The notes beneath the pieces were generated by a model, which worked only from the letters and a program-made list of their open reading frames with translations, was not told where the DNA came from and made no database searches. Source: Flavobacteriales bacterium (GTDB taxonomy: Bacteria > Bacteroidota > Bacteroidia > Flavobacteriales_F > PHOS-HE28). Taken from it: a stretch of 5,836 bases of DNA. Location: the NCBI GenBank assembly GCA_020437875.1, contig JAGQVR010000181.1:1-5836 (forward strand). The letters run 5' to 3'. The stretch's first letter is position 1, and each line of letters starts with the position of its first letter. A program made the position numbers and the translations under genes. Shown in pieces: positions 1-5,836 of the stretch.

Positions 1-160
1 CTTGTCAAAGATCGGCTTGAGAGCAAACTCCGACTGGTAGGTGCGGTCGATGTAGCGCTGGGCGGTCGGATCGGGTCCTTGTCAAAGATCGGCTTGAGAG
101 CAAACTCCGATCGGGTGTTGGTGTATCCGATCCAGGTGGTCGCCGGATCGTGTCCTTTTC
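1..160. repeat. Degenerate 77-bp tandem repeat with a perfect 33-bp core
   Basis: Bases 1-33 recur exactly at 78-110, and a third, decayed unit begins at 155 (its first bases, CTT-TC, match the core start), so unit starts are spaced 77 bases apart. The 12 bases before each core (66-77 and 143-154) are also nearly identical, while the remaining ~32 bases of each unit diverge. Read on the minus strand, both cores encode SEFALKPIFDK, preceded by GPDPTAQRYIDRTYQ in the unit at 1-77 and by GHDPATTWIGYTNTR in the unit at 78-154. This parallel suggests descent from a repeated protein segment. However, 77 is not a multiple of three, so the units are out of frame with each other, no start codon is evident, and a minus-strand stop lies upstream near 217-219. 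It could be a decayed gene end, a frameshifted gene running off the left edge, or a non-coding repeat. I do not recognise the peptide. Confidence 0.75.
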
Positions 161-356
161 TATCCAGTGGAGGGTGGGGATGGGTGCGAAAGCGGAAGGG
201 GTTGGGAGCTTGGTGGGACTACCGCGAAGATGCGGAACGCGGCGAATTAGCGCGCAGGGAAGCCGTTGATCGTGGATATTTCGGGAGGTGTAAGGTCTGG
301 ATGTCGTTCCATTTGTTTGGTGATCTATTGGTAACATTAGGTCCACCGTTCCGGAG
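161..356. other. Leader region before the kinase gene, no gene seen
   Basis: No open frame here has convincing protein character on either strand; the frames that cross it have biased composition and recognisable motifs in none. I looked for the Bacteroidota promoter form (TAnnTTTG with an upstream TTG) and found only imperfect matches such as TCCATTTG at 308-315, with no properly placed upstream element. The kinase promoter should lie here but cannot be assigned. No hairpin followed by a T-run was seen. Confidence 0.5.
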
Positions 357-2237
357 ATGCGTACCTATTCCATGCACTTCCTGTTGCTGGTGATTGGTGC
401 GGTGCTGGCCGCGCCGCTTGTTGGGCAGGACCCGGACAAAGGTGACCGGATCGACTCCTTGCTGAGTGCAGGAGAGCGGTTGCTGGAAAGGTCTCCGAAC
501 GCGGCCTTGGAAGCAGCTGAGGAAGCCCGGCGTATGGCGCAGGCTGGAGATGACCTAGGGCGAACTGCGAGGGCCTTTGAGTTGCTTGCCCGCGTGAACT
601 ACGAGTTGTTGGACCTGGAGACGGCCGTTTCGCATTGTGGTTCGGCCAGAAGGAGGTATGCTGAGCTGCGAGATGCGTCCGGAGCGGGTCGAATAGACCG
701 GATCGAGGGGGAGGTACTCGGCCGCGCCGGTGACTACCTCGGGGCTTCTGAACTGCTGGAGCGCTCGCTGACGAACGCGACAAGGGCCAAGGACACTGCG
801 GAGCTGGCTGCGGTGCATCGTGCGCTGGCACGCGTGCATTACATGAACAGGCAGTTCGACCTAATGTGGGAGCACCTGGAGAAGGCGTTCGCCTACTACA
901 AGGGTCTGGGTGATGTGAGTGGGATGGCTGCCATTTATGGACGTATGGCCATCTACTCGGCCGAGGATGAGGGGCGCACCTGCCAGGAGGTATCCGTACA
1001 GTACAGTGATAGTGGATTGCAGTTGGCGAGAAGTGTCGGAGACTCAGCGCTGATGGAGAGCCTCCACATCAATCTGGCCCTTATTCTCATGCAGCTGCAA
1101 GAGTTGGAATTATCCAAGGCATACACGGACTCCGCCCTGTGGTCCGCCAGAGCGAGAGGGGACTCGCTGCACATAGTACATGCCTATGAGAATATGGGAC
1201 AGATGGCCGAGCGGTACGATGAGCCCTTAAAGGCCATTGAGCACTGCACCCACATGCTGAACTATGGCAGGCGACACGGTCTGGTCAGGCTTGAACGCGA
1301 TGCCTGGCGCTGTATCATGGACGGCTATCGTGAGTCAGGGCAGTGGGAGGAGGCATTTGCGGCGTTGATCCAATACTTCGCTCTCAGGGACATCACCTAT
1401 AACAGCGCTTCGCGTGAGGCCATCCTGGAGCGTTCGCTTGAGGCCGCCGCCGCGCGCAGGGAAGAAATGTTGGTAGAGGCACACGACCTTCGAGAGGAAC
1501 AGCTGAGGGAGCGTTGGCTCGCGACGGGAGGCGGCGCACTCGGTCTTCTGTTCGTCGGCTTCTTGATCTATAAACGCAGGCAGGCCCAGTTCAAGCGAGA
1601 CCAGGCGAATCGGGAGCGCGACAATGCCATGTTGCGCGAACAAGTGCTTCGGGCCCGCATCGACCAACACTTCCTGGGCAATGCCATGAGCAGCATCCAA
1701 CTGCGGCTGCGAAAGGGCCGGGCCGAGGAGGCGGCGGGTCTGCTGATGCGCTATGACCGGTTCCTTCGGAGTACACTTGAACAGACGGCGGCTACCACAG
1801 TGAGCGTGGCCGATGAGGTGGAGACGCTGCAGCGCTACCTGTCCCTGGAGCAGGGGTTGCGGGATGGGAGCTTCGACTTCGCCGTGGAGGTGGATGACCG
1901 TGTGGATGCCGAAGGGACCACCATCGAACCCATGCTGGTGCAGCCCTTTGTGGAGAACGCGGTAAAGCACGGGGTGGGCAAGAAGGAGGGAAAGGGGACG
2001 ATCGCCGTGCATTTCCGCCTAGAGGATGCCTGCCTGGTGGTGACCGTGTCCGATGATGGTCCGGGTGTGAAGTCGCAGCCCCAGGCGCCTGACCACCTTT
2101 CCTGGGGCACCCGGATCACCGGGGAACGGCTGGCGATCCTGCGGAAGCTGGGCGGGGAGGCCGGGACCTACGAGTACCTACCCGAAACAAAAGGTACCAC
2201 TGTAGAGGTACGTATTCCCCTGCAAGAACGGAGCTGA
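357..2237 (+). CDS. TPR-containing sensor histidine kinase, LytS/YehU-like (His_kinase + HATPase_c)
   Basis: This 626-residue protein should autophosphorylate on a histidine and pass phosphate to the LytTR regulator encoded next. Residues 1-23 look like a signal peptide (hydrophobic LLLVIGAVLAA, mature chain probably from Q24). Residues ~30-350 are helical TPR-like repeats, for example AAVHRALARVHYMNRQFD and HAYENMGQMAERYDEPLKAIEH. Residues ~362-385 are charged and probably coiled coil. One transmembrane helix covers ~388-405, followed by KRR. A second coiled segment leads to the His_kinase motif RIDQHFLGNAMSSIQ with H438. The ATPase part has an N-box (PFVENAVKHG, N534), G1 box (DDGPG, 566-570) and G2 region (WGTRITGERL, 583-592). 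This predicts a periplasmic TPR sensor and a cytoplasmic kinase. The H-box is atypical: family members usually have N-P-H-F-x-F-N, here D-Q-H-F-L-G-N. The start at 357 gives a good signal peptide; M6 (372) is an alternative. No Shine-Dalgarno site is evident. Family call is firm; the signal sensed is unknown. Confidence 0.93.
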   Translation: MRTYSMHFLLLVIGAVLAAPLVGQDPDKGDRIDSLLSAGERLLERSPNAALEAAEEARRMAQAGDDLGRTARAFELLARVNYELLDLETAVSHCGSARRRYAELRDASGAGRIDRIEGEVLGRAGDYLGASELLERSLTNATRAKDTAELAAVHRALARVHYMNRQFDLMWEHLEKAFAYYKGLGDVSGMAAIYGRMAIYSAEDEGRTCQEVSVQYSDSGLQLARSVGDSALMESLHINLALILMQLQELELSKAYTDSALWSARARGDSLHIVHAYENMGQMAERYDEPLKAIEHCTHMLNYGRRHGLVRLERDAWRCIMDGYRESGQWEEAFAALIQYFALRDITYNSASREAILERSLEAAAARREEMLVEAHDLREEQLRERWLATGGGALGLLFVGFLIYKRRQAQFKRDQANRERDNAMLREQVLRARIDQHFLGNAMSSIQLRLRKGRAEEAAGLLMRYDRFLRSTLEQTAATTVSVADEVETLQRYLSLEQGLRDGSFDFAVEVDDRVDAEGTTIEPMLVQPFVENAVKHGVGKKEGKGTIAVHFRLEDACLVVTVSDDGPGVKSQPQAPDHLSWGTRITGERLAILRKLGGEAGTYEYLPETKGTTVEVRIPLQERS

Positions 2238-2411
2238 CACAGGCCCGGGCGCAGTTCGTCCTTCCAAATCCGCAGTTCGTACGATCCTGGTTGCGCCGCA
2301 GCGGGGTGTCCACGAGTTTCGACCTCCGAGCAACGCCCATGGGGCTGACAGGAGATCATGAACACCCGATTTGCAGGAACGGTACCTTGGAGGAATAGTG
2401 AAGCTGAAGCC
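2238..2411. other. Intergenic region between kinase and regulator genes
   Basis: These 174 bases separate two genes that commonly overlap or nearly touch in this family. The main content is the direct repeat at 2250-2280. A self-complementary 8-mer GCCCGGGC lies at 2243-2250, too short and without a T-run to be called a terminator. An AGGAG at 2350-2354 sits only 3 bases before an ATG at 2358 that is in frame with the regulator, so the regulator could start inside this region. No TAnnTTTG promoter was found. Confidence 0.6.
2250..2280 (+). promoter_or_regulatory. Putative LytTR operator: two CGCAGTTCGT half-sites, 21-bp pitch
   Basis: CGCAGTTCGT occurs exactly at 2250-2259 and again at 2271-2280, separated by 11 bases, so equivalent bases lie 21 bp apart, two helical turns. 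LytTR regulators are known to bind pairs of ~9-10-bp direct repeats with this spacing. The half-site shares CAGTT with AgrA/VirR-type sites and GTTCGT with AlgR-type sites. It lies ~130-160 bases before the LytTR regulator start at 2412. Repeat and spacing are seen directly; binding and autoregulation are inferred. A weaker look-alike, CGAGTTTCG, is at 2313-2321. Confidence 0.5.
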
Positions 2412-3182
2412 ATGCGCTCTGTGATCGCCAACCCCATCCGCGCCGTGGTCGTCGAGGACCAGGACGACCCCCGTGAACTGCTCTTGGATCTGTTGCGGAC
2501 CGACCACCCCCACGTGGAGGTGGTTGGCACGGCAGCCGACCCAGCGCGGGCCGTGGAAATGGTGCGCAGCCTGCAACCGGACCTGCTCTTCCTGGATATC
2601 GGGCTGCCCGACCACGAGGAAGGGTTCGGTGTGCTGGAAGCCCTGGGGAAGCACGCTCCCTATGTGATCGTGACGACGGCCGCCACCGGCCATGCGCTGA
2701 AGGCGATCAAGCTGAGCGCGACGGACTACCTCGTGAAGCCCATCGACCCGATGGAACTTCGCGCCGCGCTGGACAAGGCCTCCGCACATCTGGAACGTGA
2801 CCGGCACGTGGAACAGACCAACCAGCTGCTGAGCCGGGTGGACCGCTTCGGCCGGTTGCGCCTGCCGACCCCCAACGGGTTCCACCTGATCCCCGTGCAC
2901 GAGATCGTGTACTGCGAGAGCGCGGGCAACTATTCCACGCTCGTGATGAGCGATGGCGTGGAGCATGCCATCACCCGCTCCCTGGGCCAGCTGGAGGAGG
3001 AGCTGAACAGCTGGTTCCTGAGGATACACCGCTGCCACCTCGTGAACCTGCGCCATGTGCGGACCTACCTGAAAGGGGAGGGTGGGCAGGTGGTGATGAG
3101 CACGGGGAAGGCGCTGGATGTGAGCAGGACGAAGAAGCAACACCTCCTGATGGCGCTGGCCCAGGATGGACAGATAGACTAA
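2412..3182 (+). CDS. LytTR-family response regulator (REC + LytTR DNA-binding domain)
   Basis: This 256-residue protein is a DNA-binding response regulator, presumably phosphorylated by the upstream kinase. The receiver domain covers residues ~9-125: acidic E15/D16, phosphoacceptor D62 in LLFLDIGLPD, switch T88/T89 in VIVTTAATGHALKA, Y106 and K109 in DYLVKPID. A linker (~126-148) is followed by the LytTR domain, ~149-250, with the family hallmarks IVYCESAGNYS, FLRIHRCHLVNLRHV and ALDVSRTKKQHLL. All expected receiver residues are present and the length is normal for the family. I chose the ATG at 2412 because it places the first beta strand (IRAVVVEDQ) about eight residues from the start, as is usual; an in-frame ATG at 2358 would add 18 residues without family character but has an AGGAG close upstream. 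The next gene follows after 23 bases, suggesting one transcript. A candidate LytTR operator upstream (2250-2280) suggests autoregulation. Confidence 0.93.
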   Translation: MRSVIANPIRAVVVEDQDDPRELLLDLLRTDHPHVEVVGTAADPARAVEMVRSLQPDLLFLDIGLPDHEEGFGVLEALGKHAPYVIVTTAATGHALKAIKLSATDYLVKPIDPMELRAALDKASAHLERDRHVEQTNQLLSRVDRFGRLRLPTPNGFHLIPVHEIVYCESAGNYSTLVMSDGVEHAITRSLGQLEEELNSWFLRIHRCHLVNLRHVRTYLKGEGGQVVMSTGKALDVSRTKKQHLLMALAQDGQID

Positions 3183-3205
3183 CGACAACCCAACACGACC
3201 GAGCC

Positions 3206-4309
3206 ATGAACACCGGACATCGAAACCTGACCGCGTTGGCGGTCATGCTGCTACTGGTCAACAGCCTTTGTGGGCAGGTGATCACTTTGCTCCACCAAGG
3301 ACAGTCATCGTTCTATTACCTCCCGGGCACCACACTCGAAGACGTCGTAATACTGTATGCTCAGGATAATGACACGATCATTCTTCCTGGGGGAGCCATC
3401 AACTTGGACCAGACGGGCGACCTGTTGGTCAGTAAACCATTGGTATTCGTTGGTGCGGGGGTGTACCCCAGTGCCACGGGGGTGACGAATAAGACCCAGA
3501 TCATTGGTAATAGTGTTGCCCGACTAACTGTTAATGCTGCTGGCAGCGGTTCACAGTTCCATGGGATCGAGTTCTTACAGACCTCCCCGGACATCACTAA
3601 TGATAATGTGTCCGACCTACTCTTCAAGCATTGTGAGTTCAGCAATGTCGTCTCCATGGCCAGTTCGGTGGTAAGTGGGATGAACAACATTCAGTTCATG
3701 CAGTGTATCCTTCGCGGGGGTATCAGTGGAGCTGGAAACTCCGTGCAGAACGTACTTATCGACCACTGTATCATTGACGGCTCAGTTTCCTTTTCCGGGC
3801 TCTCCAATACTGTCGCGGTGAACCATTGCCTCATTCTTGGTAGCTCGTTTTCAAGCAGTACTACGAACAATGGGGTTGCCTTCACTAACAACATCTTCAC
3901 CCTGACGAGTGCCCCAACAATCGCACACCTGAGCGCCTGCTACTACAATAACCTGTTCGCGATACAAGGTGGTGGGACTGTGAACGCAGCTGCCAATGCC
4001 TGCTATGCCGGTAACGGGAACCAGCAGACCCCCCTGACCCCGAACAATGTGTTCGTTAACATCCCGGACTTCGACGACTTTCCCGCCAACTATGCAGGTG
4101 ACTACCGGTTGGCGACCAACAGCATTGCCATAGGCATGGGCCAGGGAGGCTACGACGTTGGTATTTATGGAGGAGCGGCTGGCACAGCATGGAAGGATGA
4201 GGCCATCCCGTTCAATCCCCACTGGCAGCTACTGAACGTGCCGACCGCCACAGGGACCACCGGGGTTCTTGCTCCCGTGCAGATACAGGCGGAAGCCCAG
4301 CAGAACTGA
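3206..4309 (+). CDS. Secreted right-handed parallel beta-helix repeat protein
   Basis: This 367-residue protein is predicted to be exported and to fold as a right-handed beta-helix. Residues 1-23 form a signal peptide (LTALAVMLLLVNSLCG, mature chain from Q24). Early rungs include DTIILPGGAINLD and LVFVGAGVYPS. The best-defined rungs repeat every ~20-24 residues and stack Cys or Asn at the same turn: KHCEF (C143), MQCIL (C167), DHCII (C188), NHCLI (C208), then TNNIF and YNNLF. Residues ~300-323 (DYRLATNSIAIG...YDVGIYGG) match the closing segment common in Bacteroidota proteins of this type. The chain ends QIQAEAQQN, with no T9SS sorting domain and no visible membrane anchor. No polysaccharide-lyase active site could be recognised, so an enzymatic role is not claimed; a structural or binding role is equally possible. 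The gene lies 23 bases after the regulator and 6 before the next gene. Base composition is visibly more AT-rich than its neighbours. There is no Shine-Dalgarno site. Confidence 0.85.
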   Translation: MNTGHRNLTALAVMLLLVNSLCGQVITLLHQGQSSFYYLPGTTLEDVVILYAQDNDTIILPGGAINLDQTGDLLVSKPLVFVGAGVYPSATGVTNKTQIIGNSVARLTVNAAGSGSQFHGIEFLQTSPDITNDNVSDLLFKHCEFSNVVSMASSVVSGMNNIQFMQCILRGGISGAGNSVQNVLIDHCIIDGSVSFSGLSNTVAVNHCLILGSSFSSSTTNNGVAFTNNIFTLTSAPTIAHLSACYYNNLFAIQGGGTVNAAANACYAGNGNQQTPLTPNNVFVNIPDFDDFPANYAGDYRLATNSIAIGMGQGGYDVGIYGGAAGTAWKDEAIPFNPHWQLLNVPTATGTTGVLAPVQIQAEAQQN

Positions 4310-4315
4310 CTTGCC

Positions 4316-5836
4316 ATGCTACGCAAGAGCCTGACCCTGCTATTTGCAGGTGCTCTGGCCCACGGAAGCGTGTGCCAGACATTGACCGCCTACGAGTACT
4401 GGTTCGACCAGAATGATGGGAACCGCACTACGGTCCCTGTATCGGGGAACCCCATTACCATTTCCGGTGCGAGCATAGATGCCTCGGCCCTGAACTCGGG
4501 CCCGCACTGGATCCACTTCCGCCTGAAGGATGCCCAAGCCCAATGGAGCAGCGTGGTGAGCCGGCCCTTCCAGGTGTTACCACAGGGTAGCAATACGCTG
4601 GTGCGCTATGAGTACTGGTTCGATGAGGATGATGGCGCAAGGCAGAGCGTAGCGGTCACGGGACCATCGATCGATCTTCCAAATGAATCCGTTGATGCCA
4701 GCGCTCTGGACATAGGTCCGCATTGGCTTCATTTCCGGATCCAGGACGCATTCGGCTTCTGGGGACCCGTGGAGAGCCGCCAGTTCCACCGGGGCCAGGA
4801 CTCGCCTTACCTGATCACCGCGTTGCGCTATTGGGTGAGCAATGACGTGCAGCCCTTGGATCTGCATACAGTGGTGTTCGACCCACCCGTGCAACAATTG
4901 AACTTTAATTCGCTGCTCGAGGCGTGTGACCTGCCCCTGGGGAACAACCAGCAGTTGAAGCTGCAGTTGCGGGACAACCACGCCCAATGGAGTTCGGTGG
5001 TGACGCGGGTGATCAATGTGAGCGCTCCCGCACCCCTTGGGACACCCCTTGCCGTGACCGCTTTAGCGCCCTTGTGCCCTGGCAGTTCGGTAGCGTTGGT
5101 CTTGATGCCCCCGAGTTCCGGCGCGACCCCGACAGGCTATGCATGGAGTCTGCTGCCGGGTACCAACTGGAGCCTTGACAGTACCCGCGCGGATACTGCA
5201 TGGGTGACCGTGGGGTCAGGCGGAGCGGATGTGCAAGTGAACGCCACGAACCTGTGCGGCACGGGACCAGTCCTTGTTGAGACACTGAACGCGATACCAC
5301 CACCCGGCCAGCCAGGACCAATCACCGGGGACCTGACCGTATGCGAGGGAACGATGGGTGCGCTGTACTCGGTCCCGAACGATCCCACGTTGGACTACAC
5401 CTGGACGGTGACCGGTGGATGGACGGACAGTGGTTCAGGCAACCCCTTTAACACGGATGTGGGGACCGCGGATGCGACCATCAGTGTGGTGGCGACCAAT
5501 CAGTGTGGTGATGATAGCCCTGTTGCAATGGCTATGATCACTGTGGAAGAGGCGCCGGATGCGGGGTTGGATGGAGTTCTAGAGACATGTAGTGATGACC
5601 TTCCAAGCGATCTACTTGCTGTTCTGACCAACCCTGACCTAGGAGGTGGTTGGTCGGGTCCGAGTTCAGTGGTTAATGGACTCTATGACCCCCAGGCAAT
5701 GGAGCCGGGAGTGTACATCTATACCGTTGCAGGTGGCGGGACCTGCCCTGACGATATTGCCCAAGCGACGGTGGTAGAGCCGGACCTCGAATTGGGCTGG
5801 ATCGACAGCACCGCGACGACACAGCAAGGGGTCACC
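4316..5836 (+). CDS. Large secreted surface protein with YEYWFD repeats and PKD/Ig-like modules (3' end outside window)
   Basis: The reading frame from ATG 4316 stays open for 507 codons to the window edge, so the gene is incomplete. Residues 1-20 are a signal peptide (LTLLFAGALAHGSVC, mature chain from Q21); the C20 context lacks a lipobox leucine, so a lipoprotein is unlikely. Residues 26-231 hold three ~72-residue repeats (described separately). Residues ~240-327 and ~330-411 are PKD/Ig-like modules; the second has the typical PITGDLTVCEG ... YSVPNDPTLDYTWTVTGG pattern. Residues ~412-488 form another surface-protein module (DAGLDGVLETC ... GGGWSGPS ... YDPQ ... PGVYIYTVAGGGTCPDD), common in large Bacteroidota adhesins and gliding-related proteins. 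Such proteins usually end in a T9SS or gliding-motility-type C-terminal domain, which would lie beyond the window; that is an expectation, not seen. The start is only 6 bases after the beta-helix gene stop, so the two are probably translated from one message. The role is likely adhesion or cell-surface display; no catalytic motif was seen. Confidence 0.85.
   Translation, partial: MLRKSLTLLFAGALAHGSVCQTLTAYEYWFDQNDGNRTTVPVSGNPITISGASIDASALNSGPHWIHFRLKDAQAQWSSVVSRPFQVLPQGSNTLVRYEYWFDEDDGARQSVAVTGPSIDLPNESVDASALDIGPHWLHFRIQDAFGFWGPVESRQFHRGQDSPYLITALRYWVSNDVQPLDLHTVVFDPPVQQLNFNSLLEACDLPLGNNQQLKLQLRDNHAQWSSVVTRVINVSAPAPLGTPLAVTALAPLCPGSSVALVLMPPSSGATPTGYAWSLLPGTNWSLDSTRADTAWVTVGSGGADVQVNATNLCGTGPVLVETLNAIPPPGQPGPITGDLTVCEGTMGALYSVPNDPTLDYTWTVTGGWTDSGSGNPFNTDVGTADATISVVATNQCGDDSPVAMAMITVEEAPDAGLDGVLETCSDDLPSDLLAVLTNPDLGGGWSGPSSVVNGLYDPQAMEPGVYIYTVAGGGTCPDDIAQATVVEPDLELGWIDSTATTQQGVT
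4391..5008 (+). repeat. Three tandem YEYWFD-type protein repeats, 72-residue period
   Basis: Within the gene starting at 4316, residues 26-97 and 98-169 are clear repeats: YEYWFDQNDG / YEYWFDEDDG at the start, SGPHWIHFRLKDA / IGPHWLHFRIQDA in the middle, and QWSSVVSRPF / FWGPVESRQF at the end. Equivalent residues Y28/Y100 and W77/W149 are exactly 72 apart. A third, degenerate copy (~170-231) keeps the register at its start (Y172, again +72) and the end motif (DNHAQWSSVVTR against DAQAQWSSVVSR), but has lost the FD-DG and GPHW motifs and carries about four extra residues. Such repeats are found in Bacteroidota surface proteins; their ligand is unknown to me. Confidence 0.85.

Noticed and set aside
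1..154. Possible CRISPR array: 33-bp repeat, 44-bp spacer
   Set aside because: The supposed spacers share a conserved 12-bp end and a related minus-strand peptide, the third repeat is decayed, and no cas gene is present. A degenerate tandem repeat explains it better.
305..352. CGTTCC at 305-310 and 347-352, 42 bp apart, as a second LytTR site before the kinase
   Set aside because: Only six bases match, there is no CAGTT element, and nothing similar lies at the intermediate 21-bp position. Chance is sufficient.
79..393. Plus-strand open frame of 104 codons from ATG 79
   Set aside because: It begins inside the 77-bp repeat, overlaps the kinase start in another frame, and its product has no domain character.
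1335..2012. Minus-strand open frame of 225 codons inside the kinase gene
   Set aside because: It lies opposite the His_kinase/HATPase coding region, which has unmistakable motifs. The antisense product shows no domain.
2243..2250. GCCCGGGC palindrome after the kinase stop as a terminator
   Set aside because: It has no loop and no T-run follows, so it cannot act as an intrinsic terminator.
2178..3188. Long minus-strand open frame (336 codons) opposite the regulator gene
   Set aside because: It is antisense to a clear LytTR regulator in GC-rich DNA, where such frames stay open by chance. It is rich in His, Gln and Arg without any recognisable domain.
3457..3470. GGGG-TGTA-CCCC hairpin
   Set aside because: A four-base stem inside the beta-helix coding sequence; no regulatory context.
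4359..4378. Lipoprotein signal at C20 of the large surface protein
   Set aside because: Residues before the cysteine are G-S-V, lacking the Leu at -3 and the small residue at -1 expected of a lipobox.

Overview
The window looks like chromosomal DNA of a GC-rich member of the Bacteroidota, probably near the Flavobacteriales. Several things point there: a LytS-like histidine kinase with TPR repeats, a LytTR response regulator, secreted proteins whose signal peptides end in a Q-start mature chain, no convincing Shine-Dalgarno sites before most genes, and a large surface protein built of PKD/Ig-like modules of the type that usually ends in a type IX secretion (T9SS) signal. No phylogenetic marker is present, so this placement is inferred from gene families only.

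Layout: (1) 1-356 has no convincing gene. Its first ~160 bases hold a degenerate tandem repeat with an exact 77-bp period and a perfect 33-bp core. On the minus strand the repeat reads as a repeated peptide, but the frame breaks at the unit junctions. (2) 357-2237 (+) is a sensor histidine kinase with signal peptide, TPR array, transmembrane helix, His_kinase domain and HATPase domain. (3) 2238-2411 is a 174-bp intergenic region carrying a 10-bp direct repeat with a 21-bp pitch, the geometry of a LytTR operator. (4) 2412-3182 (+) is the partner LytTR response regulator. (5) 3206-4309 (+) is a secreted right-handed beta-helix protein. (6) 4316 to the window end (+, incomplete at its 3' end) is a large secreted surface protein with three 72-residue YEYWFD-type repeats followed by three PKD/Ig-like modules.

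How it may work together: the last three genes lie 23 and 6 bases apart on one strand and are probably co-transcribed. The simplest reading is a two-component system in which the TPR kinase phosphorylates the LytTR regulator, which binds the 21-bp-pitch repeat and controls its own operon, including the two surface proteins downstream. The signal sensed and the function of the surface proteins cannot be read from the sequence. The best candidate for something undescribed is this linkage of regulator, beta-helix protein and YEYWFD/PKD protein under a candidate LytTR operator.
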